DNA from: Blastocatellia bacterium AA13 | GTDB lineage: Bacteria; Acidobacteriota; Blastocatellia; UBA7656 | Assembly (NCBI GenBank): GCA_003222245.1 | Contig: QHVH01000007.1 | Location: 362,551 to 426,550 of the forward strand | Reading direction: 5' to 3' | DNA: 64,000 bases | In this document: positions 34,344 to 43,758 of the stretch, piece after piece | Layout of the letters: each line of letters opens with the position of its first letter | Position numbering within the stretch: the stretch's first letter is position 1 | Notes under the pieces: generated by a model | Seen by the model: only the letters and a program-made list of their open reading frames with translations | Told to the model about the DNA's origin: nothing | Database searches by the model: none | Program-made: the position numbers and the translations under genes

Positions 34344-37052
34344 ATGAATCGACGACTCTTCCTCCCCATTTTACTCATAATTTCTGCATTCCTGACGCTG
34401 AGCGTCGGCGCCAGCTCGCAAAGTAACGGCGTCATAAACGGTGTCGTTAAGGATCAGACCGGCGCGGTAATCGTCGGCGCCGCCGTCGCCGTGCGCAATA
34501 AGACAACTAACGAATCGAGAGCCGCCACAACCGACGGCGAGGGAAAATTCAGCGTGGCGAATTTGCCTCCCGGAAAATACACCGTATCGATCTCCAATCC
34601 CGGATTCAAAACCGCCGATGTGGAAGTGACCGTGAGCGGTTCCGGTTCTTCGCCTATAGACATCAAACTCGAGATTGCCGAAACAAAAATAGAGGTCGGC
34701 GTGAGCGCCAAAGGCAAGGGAGTCGCGAACACCGACCCGAATTATCGCGCGCTGCGAGATGCAACTGAATTTGAGAGCTATGCCGTGAGTGAGCTGACGA
34801 TCAATCGCGACGTAGGAACCTTCGTGCTGCATAGCGGCTCAGTCAGTTTTCTACCGCCGGTCATGGGCCGCGTGACTACCGGAGTATTCGTCGGAGAAGC
34901 CGAGTTCACACTCGACCCCGTGCTGGGGATCGAACGCGATCACATCCATCTCATTACCGGGAAGGACAGCGTCAGCGAATCATTCAAGAAGGCTGTTCTG
35001 AATTTTACGGACGAAACATACCAGCAGATAAAAAAGCAGGCGCAGCCCGGAGGAAATGCAGCGGGTGCAAAGAGCGTTCTCGAGAGTTTCCGCAATCGCT
35101 CTCGCTCTCAGTATACCGGCGACGGCGAGAACGTGGATGCATTGACGCTGGCCAGCATTTATAACCCCAAGAGGCCCGGCTTTTTCACTGCGTATATCGA
35201 CGGCCAGAAGCACAATCAGCTTGCGTTCTTCGTGAATCCATACGGCGTCTTTTCTTCCCTGGGACCGGAGGAAGTAGCGCTCGTCAATTTGGATTTCGCG
35301 AGCTCCGAGGGCGGGTTCTGGTACATGAGTCACTTTGCGAGCGAGATCAAAGGCGGAACCGCAAGCTCACTCGAAGACAAACGATTCATTGACGTCGAGC
35401 ATTACAAAATCGAGACCGTCATAGACGGCGGCGAAAATCTTACGGCCAGGGCCGATGTTACATTTACCGCGCTGCTGGACGGCGAGCGGATGCTGCCGTT
35501 CGGGCTGTTGCCGTCGCTTCGCGCGACAAGGGTTGCTTTTGGCGACGCCGATGTCTCCTTTATTCAAGAAAAGCAGAAGCAGGACGGCTCCTTTTTCGCC
35601 GTGCTGCCGGAGCCTCTCATTAAAGGGAAGAAGTATACGATCACGATCGAATACCATGGCCAGAAGGTGCTTCAGGACGCAGGCGGCGGCAATTTCGCCG
35701 TAGGCGCGCGCACAAGCTGGTATCCGAGCGTGAATGCGTTCAATGATCGCGCCACCTTTGATTTGACCTTCAAGGTTCCGAGCAAGTTCACGATCGTCGG
35801 CGTAGGCAAGATGGTCAAGGAGTGGAAGGAGGGCAGCTTCGCAGCTTCGCAGTGGATCTCAGAACTGCCCTTGGCAGTCGCGGGATTCAACTACGGGCTT
35901 TTCAAGCGTAAGGATGTCCTCGACGCCGAGACGAAATATCAGATCGAGGGCTATGCTACGACTGAGCTCCCCTCCTACTTGAGCAATGCAGAAGAGCAAA
36001 CCGGAATCGGCGGGATGACGCCGACTCGTTTGACGGACAATATGATAGTCGAGGCGCAGAATTCGATGCGTCTCTTTACCGCCTGGTTCGGAGCGGCTCC
36101 TTACGGAAGGATCGCACTGACGCAACAGCCGCAGCCCAACTTCGGTCAGTCCTGGCCGACGCTTGTGTACCTGCCGATCATTGCTTTCTTCGATTCGACT
36201 CAGCGGTATGCGCTGCAGGGCGGGATCAGCTCTCGCGGAAACGAGTTCGTCGATGAAGTTTGCTCACACGAGGTTGCGCACCAATGGTGGGGTCATATGG
36301 TCGGCTGGGCGTCCTACCACGATCAGTGGTTGTCGGAAGGCTTCGCTCATTTTTCCGCCGGTCTATATTTGCAGGCAAGCGAAAAAACGCCCGACAAGTA
36401 TCTCCACTTCTATAGCCGCCTTCGCGACGACATAATTCAGAAGAATCAATTCGGCATTCGACCGACAGACGCGGGACCGATCTGGCTCGGTCTGAGATTA
36501 AACACATTCAAGACGCGCGGCGCGTACCGGAACGTCGTTTATCCGAAGGGCGCCTACATACTCCACATGCTTCGCATGATGATGCACGACGTCAAAACTG
36601 GAGACGAGAAGTTCATCGCGATGATGAAAGACTTCGTGCAAAGCCATTTCAACAAGAACGCTTCGACGGAAAGCTTCAAACAGGTTGTCGAGAAGCATAT
36701 GACTCCGAAGATGGATCTCGAAGGCAACCATAGGATGGATTGGTTCTTCCGCGAATGGGTCTATGGAACCCAGGTCCCGCGATACAAAATGGAATATACT
36801 CTGACGCCGGGCGCGGACGGGAAATTCCTGTTGAAAGGAAATGTGACGCAGAGCGAAGTCTCAGAGAACTTCGCGATGATCGTTCCGATATATCTCGACT
36901 TCGATGGAAAGATCGCGCGATTAGGCCAGTTGAATGTATTCGGCGCGAAGCCCAGCGATTTTGAGGTAATGCTTCCGAAGAAACCTAAACGGGTTCTGCT
37001 GAACTACCAGTACGACGTGCTCGCCGCTGAGAGCTCGAGCAGCAGCAAATAG
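34344..37052 (+). CDS. Secreted M1-family metallopeptidase with N-terminal carboxypeptidase-regulatory-like domain
   Basis: 902 residues from ATG 34344, starting with a signal peptide (LFLPILLIISAFLTLSVGASS). A carboxypeptidase regulatory-like beta domain follows (GVVKDQTGAVIVGAAVAVRN ... GKFSVANLPPGKYTVSI, residues ~30-110). The M1 peptidase zinc site is H642-E643-x2-H646-x18-E665 (SHEVAHQWWGH ... WLSEGFAHF). The classical GAMEN exopeptidase motif is not evident; the equivalent region reads QPNFGQSWPTLVYLP. This may mean altered N-terminal substrate recognition. Transcribed alone, probably periplasmic or secreted. Confidence 0.88.
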   Translation: MNRRLFLPILLIISAFLTLSVGASSQSNGVINGVVKDQTGAVIVGAAVAVRNKTTNESRAATTDGEGKFSVANLPPGKYTVSISNPGFKTADVEVTVSGSGSSPIDIKLEIAETKIEVGVSAKGKGVANTDPNYRALRDATEFESYAVSELTINRDVGTFVLHSGSVSFLPPVMGRVTTGVFVGEAEFTLDPVLGIERDHIHLITGKDSVSESFKKAVLNFTDETYQQIKKQAQPGGNAAGAKSVLESFRNRSRSQYTGDGENVDALTLASIYNPKRPGFFTAYIDGQKHNQLAFFVNPYGVFSSLGPEEVALVNLDFASSEGGFWYMSHFASEIKGGTASSLEDKRFIDVEHYKIETVIDGGENLTARADVTFTALLDGERMLPFGLLPSLRATRVAFGDADVSFIQEKQKQDGSFFAVLPEPLIKGKKYTITIEYHGQKVLQDAGGGNFAVGARTSWYPSVNAFNDRATFDLTFKVPSKFTIVGVGKMVKEWKEGSFAASQWISELPLAVAGFNYGLFKRKDVLDAETKYQIEGYATTELPSYLSNAEEQTGIGGMTPTRLTDNMIVEAQNSMRLFTAWFGAAPYGRIALTQQPQPNFGQSWPTLVYLPIIAFFDSTQRYALQGGISSRGNEFVDEVCSHEVAHQWWGHMVGWASYHDQWLSEGFAHFSAGLYLQASEKTPDKYLHFYSRLRDDIIQKNQFGIRPTDAGPIWLGLRLNTFKTRGAYRNVVYPKGAYILHMLRMMMHDVKTGDEKFIAMMKDFVQSHFNKNASTESFKQVVEKHMTPKMDLEGNHRMDWFFREWVYGTQVPRYKMEYTLTPGADGKFLLKGNVTQSEVSENFAMIVPIYLDFDGKIARLGQLNVFGAKPSDFEVMLPKKPKRVLLNYQYDVLAAESSSSSK

Positions 37053-37099
37053 AAATCACGAAGACGGAACTTTCAGCTTCGATGAGAGAATGAAGATAA

Positions 37100-37132
37100 A
37101 TGTAGGGGCGGGCATCGGAGGCCCGCCCCTCG
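37100..37132. repeat. GC-rich REP-like hairpin
   Basis: GTAGGGGCGGGC-atcggag-GCCCGCCCCT forms a perfect ten-pair stem. A related half (GGGCTGGCAGAGACGCCCGCCC) lies 55 bases further on (37190-37215). Such dispersed palindromes are often repeated between genes. Only one full copy is in this window, so its status as a genomic repeat cannot be judged here. Confidence 0.5.
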
Positions 37133-37305
37133 TCGCGTTATGTACTTCTTCAGGAGAGGTCGATTTCTTGGGAGAGTTTCGATCTTCAAGAGGGGCTGGC
37201 AGAGACGCCCGCCCATACATTTCTTCGTCAGCGTGCCCCAAACTATGGAGTTGATTCCTGGATTGCGTTAGAAGATCGTCAGCTCGGAGGTGGTCCGTTG
37301 CAAAT

Positions 37306-37343
37306 AAAAAAAGAGCAGCCTCTTTGACGGCTGCTCTTTTTTT
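37306..37343 (-). terminator. Rho-independent terminator, usable in both directions
   Basis: A-run, GAGCAGCC (37313-37320), loop tctttgac, GGCTGCTC (37329-37336), T-run. The flanking AAAAAAA and TTTTTTT make it symmetrical. It lies 20 bases downstream of the HtrA gene stop on the minus strand and also faces the M1 peptidase gene. Confidence 0.88.
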
Positions 37344-37363
37344 GCGCTACATAAGCGGGTTTA

Positions 37364-38848
37364 TCAATCGAGTTGGACGGTTACAAAAGTAAGCTGTCCA
37401 CCCCTTTCGATCTGAAGGACAAGTTGTTTGTCTGTTTTGAGCGAATTCAGGATCGCAATGAGTTCGGCCCTGGAGTTCACCGGCGCCCGGTTAACTCTGT
37501 GAATCACGTCTCCCTGACGCACGCCGGCATCGGCCGCCGGGCCATCCGGATCGACGTTCTCGACAACCACGCCGCCGTTCACTCTGAGCTTGAGCTCACG
37601 CACAACCTCGGGTGTCACCGGTGAAACCGAGATACCCAACTTGCCTGTCGGTTGTTCGCCGCCTTCGCCGTCGTTTTTGGCTGCTTCGTTGTCGTGAGGC
37701 CGCTCGGCAATCTTGACCGTCGCGGTTTCGGTATGGCCCTCGCGAACGTACTTAAGCGGCACAACCTTTCCAATCGGAGTCTCGGCTACAAACTCCGTAA
37801 GGTTCTTTGGCGACTTCACAGGCCGGCCGTCGAATTCGACGATAACGTCACCGCTACGCAAGCCAGCTTTCGCCGCGGGGGCCGAAGGATCGCGCGCAAG
37901 ATCGTTCACGAGCGCTCCGTCTATTCCGCTCATTCCAATGCTCTTTGCAATCGCCGGATTCAGCGCCTGCATAGAAACACCGAGATAACCACGGGTGACC
38001 CTGCCGCTCTTTACGAGCTGACCGTACACGTTGGCAGCCGTATTAACCGGGATGGCAAAGCCGACTCCGGAGTTTGAACCGCTGCCGGACACGATCCAAG
38101 TGTTAATGCCGACTATCTCGCCGCTCATATTGACGAGCGGACCACCGGAGTTGCCGGGATTTATCGACGCATCAGTCTGAATATAGCTCACATCGCGAAA
38201 TGATCTGCTTGGATCCGGCGATATGTCACGCCCGATGGCCGACACGATTCCAGCGGTCATCGTTTGCTCCAGTCCAAACGGGCTTCCCAATGCGATCACC
38301 CATTCCCCTTGCTCGACCTTGTCCGAATTGCCGAGCTTGGCGAAAGGCAGGTTTTCAGAGTCGATTTTGATTACAGCCAAATCGGTATCCTGATCGGTAC
38401 CGATGCGTCTGGCTTTGAACTCGCGGCCGTCGGAGAGTCTGACTTTGATCTCATCCGCATCGCCCGCGACGTGATTGTTGGTGAGGATATAACCGTCGGC
38501 GCTGATGATGATCCCGGAACCCGTTCCGCGCTGAGGACCGCGCGGGACATCAAACTGGGGGAATCCCGGTATCTGCGGCATGTTCTCGAAACCGCGGCCG
38601 GAGGGGCGTTTCGCCTTTTCCTTCACATCAATGTTCACAACGGCCGGCTTGACTTGCTTAGCGACATTAATGAAGGCGCGAGAAAGGTCAGAGGGAGACG
38701 GCAACTGGGCCGGCTGAGACTGCTGACTGAATACACTGCGACGGCCCGCCACGCCTGCACCGACCGCCAAGAGAAGTAGCACCAGAGTATAAACGATGCT
38801 CCGCGCACGAAGCGCGCGAGCTAGCTTAGATTTGAATTCCTGACTCAT
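37364..38848 (-). CDS. HtrA/DegP-family periplasmic serine protease
   Basis: A 494-residue protein with an N-terminal membrane or signal segment (residues ~17-36). The trypsin-like domain has the triad His126 (NNHVAGD), Asp156 (DTDLAVIKI) and Ser234 (GNSGGPL). Two PDZ domains follow (~residues 285-370 and 405-490), the second with GDVIHRVNRAPV. The family degrades misfolded envelope proteins and can act as a chaperone. Ends at a strong terminator. Confidence 0.95.
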   Translation of the reverse strand: MSQEFKSKLARALRARSIVYTLVLLLLAVGAGVAGRRSVFSQQSQPAQLPSPSDLSRAFINVAKQVKPAVVNIDVKEKAKRPSGRGFENMPQIPGFPQFDVPRGPQRGTGSGIIISADGYILTNNHVAGDADEIKVRLSDGREFKARRIGTDQDTDLAVIKIDSENLPFAKLGNSDKVEQGEWVIALGSPFGLEQTMTAGIVSAIGRDISPDPSRSFRDVSYIQTDASINPGNSGGPLVNMSGEIVGINTWIVSGSGSNSGVGFAIPVNTAANVYGQLVKSGRVTRGYLGVSMQALNPAIAKSIGMSGIDGALVNDLARDPSAPAAKAGLRSGDVIVEFDGRPVKSPKNLTEFVAETPIGKVVPLKYVREGHTETATVKIAERPHDNEAAKNDGEGGEQPTGKLGISVSPVTPEVVRELKLRVNGGVVVENVDPDGPAADAGVRQGDVIHRVNRAPVNSRAELIAILNSLKTDKQLVLQIERGGQLTFVTVQLD

Positions 38849-38969
38849 TCTTCTGCTTTACCTCCAATTTCAGATTTTGCCGGATCCGATTTTCCAAAAA
38901 TAATGACATGTTCTTGCCTGAGAGGACAGCTTGGGCGGGCCATTTGACCCGCCCTTATATCGACTACTC

Positions 38970-39530
38970 CTACGACCTCCTGCCGTTCTCGACGCGCAAA
39001 TTGTTCGTTACAGAGAAAACTCCCGGCACTCCGTTGGCCGCCATAAAGGCCATACGGCCGTCGGAAACAGTCGAGACAACGCCTTCCAACGTAACGTGGC
39101 CGCGATTTACTACGATGTGGATAGAGGGGTTCGCCCCTTGCTCATATCTGGACAAGCCGTCCATTCGAAGAATCGCTCTGTATGTCCGCAGTCTGATGCC
39201 GTCGTCCATACTCGAAAGCGGGAGCACCTGAATATTGTTAATCACGTTGGTGACCCCTTTTGTCTCCTTGACTCGTCTCTCGGCGTCCGTTTTCGTAACC
39301 GGGCGCACAACTTCTCCGGATAAGATTACCGTGCTGCCCTTTACCTCAAAGCTCAAGTTATCGTAAACGCCGTAATACGGCAGGGTGACCAATTCTTTGC
39401 GAATGTGCTCCTGGAATTCAAGATTATTTCGTGACTGTTGATTGGTACTCGGCGTGGCGGCAATCGCCGGCAGCACCGAAAACGCGAGTGATAACAGTAG
39501 TACTGCCATGGCACTTTTCCTTAACCTCAC
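38970..39530 (-). CDS. Secreted BON-domain protein
   Basis: 186 residues from a GTG at 39530 placed nine bases after AAGGAGG; the longer frame to 39629 has no site. A signal peptide (SAMAVLLLSLAFSVLPAIAA) leads to two BON repeats (GVYDNLSFEVKGSTVILSGEVV and IHIVVNRGHVTLEGVV, each followed by a VTNVINNIQV-like segment). BON domains are thought to bind membranes or phospholipids and occur in OsmY. It lies upstream of the HtrA gene on the same strand, in keeping with an envelope-stress theme. Confidence 0.85.
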   Translation of the reverse strand: MRLRKSAMAVLLLSLAFSVLPAIAATPSTNQQSRNNLEFQEHIRKELVTLPYYGVYDNLSFEVKGSTVILSGEVVRPVTKTDAERRVKETKGVTNVINNIQVLPLSSMDDGIRLRTYRAILRMDGLSRYEQGANPSIHIVVNRGHVTLEGVVSTVSDGRMAFMAANGVPGVFSVTNNLRVENGRRS

Positions 39531-39743
39531 TTGCCTACACCTCCTTAGCATCTCTATCATTCTTCGTTCTTTTTCGTGTTCTTTCTTCGTTCGGGCGGCA
39601 GAGATTTTCTGCCTGTTTATTGACAGCACATTGGATGCCGAAGTACGGCTTTGGGCTGTCTCCGAGAGATGCAGGAGGAAGTTCAGTTCAGTGAGGACGC
39701 TGATAATGACGGCTTCTCGAAGGAAGCGCTTCAGTTGGAACGT

Positions 39744-40283
39744 TCATTGGCGCAGCCGAATGAGCCGGTCGCGAGCAGCTTCGAGCGTCGGCAGGCCCTC
39801 TTCCAACTCGCTTCTGTCCGCGGCCAGTTTCTCGCGCTGCTGCTTACTTAGTAATTTTCTTCGCAAGCGAACAATACCCAAGACCACGACCGCCAGCAGC
39901 GCCGCATAGAAGAAAAACCCGCCGAAGTATGCTCGCGCCAAGGTTACAAAAAGTGCGAGGACTACGATCACTCCTCCGAAAACACCAAAGCTCGCGCAAC
40001 CGACCTGAAGCGCGGCGCCTTTCTCGCGGCTGCGAACGATCTCGATCTGTTCTCTGGCATCGGCAATCTGTTCCTCCAACTCCACGATTGCCCGCTCAAG
40101 CTCCGCCTCCAACTCCGTGTAGCTGTGGGAAGCAATGCCTCCGGCCCTTTGAAGATTCACGGAATTCTCGCTGCGAGAGACGCGGTAACCGGCTCCGCAC
40201 CGGCGGCAGATGACGTAGTCGACTGATAACGAAAGCTCGATCAGCGCGGCACAATCAGGGCAGTTTAAGGTGATGACTTCCAT
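39744..40283 (-). CDS. Zinc-ribbon, coiled-coil membrane protein
   Basis: A 179-residue protein. The N-terminus is a zinc ribbon (CPDC ... CRRCG, residues 9-33), followed by a coiled coil (~55-95, YTELEAELERAIVELEEQIAD), two membrane helices (~100-145) and a second coiled coil to the end. No enzyme motif is present. I do not recognise a named family. Transcribed on the minus strand, 214 nt before the BON gene. Confidence 0.7.
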   Translation of the reverse strand: MEVITLNCPDCAALIELSLSVDYVICRRCGAGYRVSRSENSVNLQRAGGIASHSYTELEAELERAIVELEEQIADAREQIEIVRSREKGAALQVGCASFGVFGGVIVVLALFVTLARAYFGGFFFYAALLAVVVLGIVRLRRKLLSKQQREKLAADRSELEEGLPTLEAARDRLIRLRQ

Positions 40284-40431
40284 CGGGCTCGAGCGGCGGA
40301 TCCGTAGCGATCAATATGATTGTAAATCAGCCTTTGATCAACCGTCGCGCGCCCTTGAATCTGGATCGGTGCGCGGCCAAGATTTATGCTGATGGTATAA
40401 AGGACGAACAGACTGTAATAGGAGGAGAGGA

Positions 40432-40626
40432 ATGGAGCGCCTAACACTTGTCTACGGACTCAGGATTGTGGGAAACGGAGAGTTAGCGGCGGTTGAGCAT
40501 GGCCAGGTCCTAATGGATGACGGCCAGACGAGGCAGGTTACGCTTCATTTGATAGAGGGAGATACGGCCCAGATAAAAAGGCAGCTCTTGCAGAGCATCG
40601 ATGCTTTTTTTGAGATCAATTCCTAA
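40432..40626 (+). CDS. Small protein of unknown function
   Basis: A 64-residue protein (MERLTLVYGLRIVGNGELAA ... LLQSIDAFFEINS) with the excellent site TAGGAGGAGAGGA just before the ATG. It is an alpha/beta mix with no cysteines, signal or TM segment. Divergent from the zinc-ribbon membrane protein. Confidence 0.6.
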   Translation: MERLTLVYGLRIVGNGELAAVEHGQVLMDDGQTRQVTLHLIEGDTAQIKRQLLQSIDAFFEINS

Positions 40627-41033
40627 GCACGTCGGCGGGATGGCCCCCGTCATCCCGCCGGTCGTGATTAGTCAAAGCGGCTACCGCTTCGAACCTTTTT
40701 CAAACGGAGATCAGCGCTGCCCCCTTAGCTCCAATCGCCGCCTGCAGCAAACTGCCGCTGCGCTTTTCTCCTTTGCAACGGAAGTGCCGGTGAGCGGCCA
40801 ATTCAGGTAGGTTCAGTTTTTCAACGCAATCGCGGTTCAGCTCGGATATTACCCAGGCGGGTCACACTTTCTGTCAGCGGAGTGATGACAAATGGCGCGA
40901 GCTGCGTCTGGGATTCGCGCCCATTTCGCTACCGTTCTTCTGGATATTGGATGTTGATTGAGGAACAAGTCGGCGGATCTCTCGGGAGGTTCGCCGGCTA
41001 AAACACCATGATGAAAAGGTCACGCGGGAGAAA
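40627..41033. other. Intergenic region with a strong hairpin
   Basis: No supported gene. GCGGGATGgcccccgtCATCCCGC (40634-40657, extending to a ten-pair stem with the flanking CG) directly follows the 64-aa gene and may end its transcript, although no T-run follows. The rest is featureless to me. Confidence 0.5.
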
Positions 41034-41666
41034 TTACATGATTCCGCTATCGAGCAACCTCGAAGCCAATTCGGCCCTGCCCCTGACGCTGACCTTTTGA
41101 TAGACCTTATCGAGGTGTTTGTTTACGGTTTCGACGCTGATCTTGAGACATTCCGCGATTTCCAGGTTCTTCTTGCCCTGTAGGCACTCAACGGCTACCT
41201 GCGCTTCGCGCTCGGTTAGATTCCATGTCTGGCGCAGGTGCTGTTCGTAGCTGGACCAACGAGAAGCCGATCGCTTAACGAGGCAAAGCAGGTAAGGATC
41301 AGCCCCAAACATTCCTTTAGGCATCAGCGTGCAATGGAGCCTGTGAGAAATACCTCCCGCAGCGATTCCGCGTGATGTCGAATAAGAACTGTTGTCTTTG
41401 TCCTTGTCGTGAGAAAGCCGCAAATCTTGTCGAAAATCCTCGGCTAGCTCTATGACCGAGGCGACCAATACATGGCCCTCGCGGTTCTCGACCATAAGCT
41501 TATCGAAAGCTCGATTATGCCAAACGATCTGCGCTTCCGAATTCAAGAATATAACGCCTTCATTTATTTCATTTAATGCGGTTGCCAGGCAGTCTAATCT
41601 TTCAGTCCCCTCAGCAGGCGGTAGATTTCCCGCGGACGCTACTACATAAGAACCTTGAGCTAACAT
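41034..41666 (-). CDS. LuxR-family transcriptional regulator with PAS-like sensor
   Basis: 210 residues from ATG 41666, behind AAGAGGAA (the longer frame to 41708 lacks a site). A PAS-like domain spans residues ~25-135 (ALNEINEGVIFLNSEAQIVWHNRAF). The C-terminal GerE/LuxR helix-turn-helix reads LTEREAQVAVECLQGKKNLE and ISVETVNKHLDKVY. It is divergent from the exopolysaccharide operon that starts 400 nt away, and is a good candidate for its regulator by position only. Confidence 0.85.
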   Translation of the reverse strand: MLAQGSYVVASAGNLPPAEGTERLDCLATALNEINEGVIFLNSEAQIVWHNRAFDKLMVENREGHVLVASVIELAEDFRQDLRLSHDKDKDNSSYSTSRGIAAGGISHRLHCTLMPKGMFGADPYLLCLVKRSASRWSSYEQHLRQTWNLTEREAQVAVECLQGKKNLEIAECLKISVETVNKHLDKVYQKVSVRGRAELASRLLDSGIM

Positions 41667-42072
41667 AGACAATTCCTCTTTGCGGGGTGCCAGAGGGGCG
41701 CAGTACAAGTTAATTGACTCAAGCGATTATTTACGAATTCGCCCGGTCCAGTAACGCTATTCTAAGGGGCAAAGGAGCACTTGGGAGGGTAACAAAAAAC
41801 CGTCTGGCCCGAACGCATACAGACTCGACCTTACGGCAGCTTCGCGCACTGTTTATAAGATATGCCCCCTTCGATGTCAACAGTTTTTAGCGACAGCCTC
41901 TCCGCGATTTCGGTCCCTGCACACAAGACTCAATCCTTTCTCGCTTCGGTATGCTTGTTACAGAAAGCTTCTGGAAAGCCTATCAGATTCAGCTTTTCAC
42001 CGCGTTGTGACAGCGGCCGACGCCACGCCCCGGCGATAGGGTCCGCTGGTTCGTCTCGAAAAAGATAGAAAA
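41667..42072. promoter_or_regulatory. Divergent regulatory region between the LuxR gene and the EPS operon
   Basis: About 400 bases without a supported gene, between divergent starts. Promoters and probably the regulator's operator must lie here. I could not single out a convincing box or palindrome. Confidence 0.4.
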
Positions 42073-43692
42073 ATGAATTCAATCAGACCTCGAACCCTCA
42101 CCGACTATGTCAAAGCGGCGCGCCGCCGCAAGCTCCTGATTGCCGGCCCGGCATTGATCGTCATTATCGCTTCATTTATCGCAATCAGGCAGATTCCCAA
42201 CATATATGAGTCGTCGACGTTCATAATCGTCGAATCTCCGCAGAGTGACTCCGCAAACGAGCATTCTCCGATCGATGTGTCGCGCAGACTGGCGACGATT
42301 CGGCAGCAAGTGACAAGCCGTACTCGTCTCGAAGGACTGATCGATACTCACGCACTCTATAGCGATTTGAAAGAACTGGGGGAGCCAGCCGACCGCGTAA
42401 TCGCGCGGATGCGAAGTGATGTCGACGTTGAAGTGAACTCGACGCGGCCGGAAGTGACTGACGGCTTCACGATCTCCTATAGATCGCGAGATCCGCAATC
42501 GGCCCAGGCGGTCACGGCTGCGCTGGCGGATCAGTTGATCGCCGAAAATGTTCAGGCGATGGCGTCCCAGGCGTCGGGCGAGATATCCATCCTTCAGAAA
42601 CGCTCATCAGAACTCTCTTCGCAACTCCATGAGCTGGAGCAACGCGCGCCGTGGCTCATATCGCTCAAGGAGGATTCACCGCCTCCAGCAGTCGGGCCTG
42701 TCGGCAGATGGGCTCAACCGTCTCTCGATGCACTTCGATCGCAGCAGATGACTTTGGGAACTCTTAAGGATCAACAATATAAACTGCAGCAGCAGATCGC
42801 GGACGCGGATAGGCGAATTGCCGAGCAACGCACGATTGTAGATCGGCAGAAAAAGAGCGGAGGGACGCGCGACAACCCTACTTATGGCGCGCTCGTGGCC
42901 AAAAGAGCCGAGCTTCAGGGCATTCGCGACAACTACGTCAAGCAGCAAGGGCTGACGGACAAACATCCGAGGGTAATCGCGGTAGACGACCAGATCGCGT
43001 CAATCAATCGAACCATCTCCGACCTCGCGAGGCAGGATCAGGGGGCTGGTTCGCAAACCGCCGAAGAGCGAGAATTGCACGCGCTGGAGAGCGAGCGGAA
43101 CCGCTACAAAATCGAGTTGGAAGTGGTCGGCCGCGAGATTGATCGCCACCTCGCGAATCCGCCGCAGACTCGAACAGCTTCCGTGGCCGATGCTGCGTCG
43201 ACCGGTGTTCCGCGCGATGCAGGCTCGGCCCGAATGGCCCAGGACTATCTCGGTTTGAAACAGAATTACAAAGAAGTGACCGCGCGGCTTCAGGAAGCGC
43301 AGCTAAAGCTGCAGACGATCGGCAGCGCGAACGCGGAACAATTCAGGGTTCTGGATCAGGCCAATCTACCTCAACTCCCCGTCTCTCCGAACAGAAGGCT
43401 TTTGTTTCTGATCGCGGCTGTCGCTGGCCTGGCCATTGGAGCTTGTTTCGGCCTCGCGGCGGAGCTTCCGCGGCTGCCCACGCTTCAGGATGCTCGTGAC
43501 GTAGAGCATTACACGAAGCTGCCCATGCTGGCCGCGATACCCCTGACTGAATCTCCGAAGGAACAACGCCTGCACGCCTGGACTCAGTGGCTGAAAATAG
43601 CTCTGGGTACGGCCGCCGCGGCCGCTGTGACAATCGGACTCGCCAAGGTGTTCATCCTTACGAACCTGTTCAATTTAATCGGCAAGAAGTGA
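42073..43692 (+). CDS. Wzz/GumC-like polysaccharide co-polymerase
   Basis: A 539-residue protein with two membrane helices (residues ~24-42 and ~440-460), the Wzz domain after the first helix (RQIPNIYESSTFIIV) and a large periplasmic coiled coil with GNVR-like region. The PCP motif precedes the second helix (LDQANLPQLPVSPNRRLLFLI). A third hydrophobic segment lies near the C-terminus. It controls chain length or export of exopolysaccharide. It lacks a fused kinase; a separate BY-kinase gene follows two genes later. Confidence 0.9.
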   Translation: MNSIRPRTLTDYVKAARRRKLLIAGPALIVIIASFIAIRQIPNIYESSTFIIVESPQSDSANEHSPIDVSRRLATIRQQVTSRTRLEGLIDTHALYSDLKELGEPADRVIARMRSDVDVEVNSTRPEVTDGFTISYRSRDPQSAQAVTAALADQLIAENVQAMASQASGEISILQKRSSELSSQLHELEQRAPWLISLKEDSPPPAVGPVGRWAQPSLDALRSQQMTLGTLKDQQYKLQQQIADADRRIAEQRTIVDRQKKSGGTRDNPTYGALVAKRAELQGIRDNYVKQQGLTDKHPRVIAVDDQIASINRTISDLARQDQGAGSQTAEERELHALESERNRYKIELEVVGREIDRHLANPPQTRTASVADAASTGVPRDAGSARMAQDYLGLKQNYKEVTARLQEAQLKLQTIGSANAEQFRVLDQANLPQLPVSPNRRLLFLIAAVAGLAIGACFGLAAELPRLPTLQDARDVEHYTKLPMLAAIPLTESPKEQRLHAWTQWLKIALGTAAAAAVTIGLAKVFILTNLFNLIGKK

Positions 43693-43758
43693 AAGCGCCG
43701 AGCCATTCTCCATTTCGATACTGCGTTGTTGAAAGAATAGATTTTCGGAGAGGGATCA

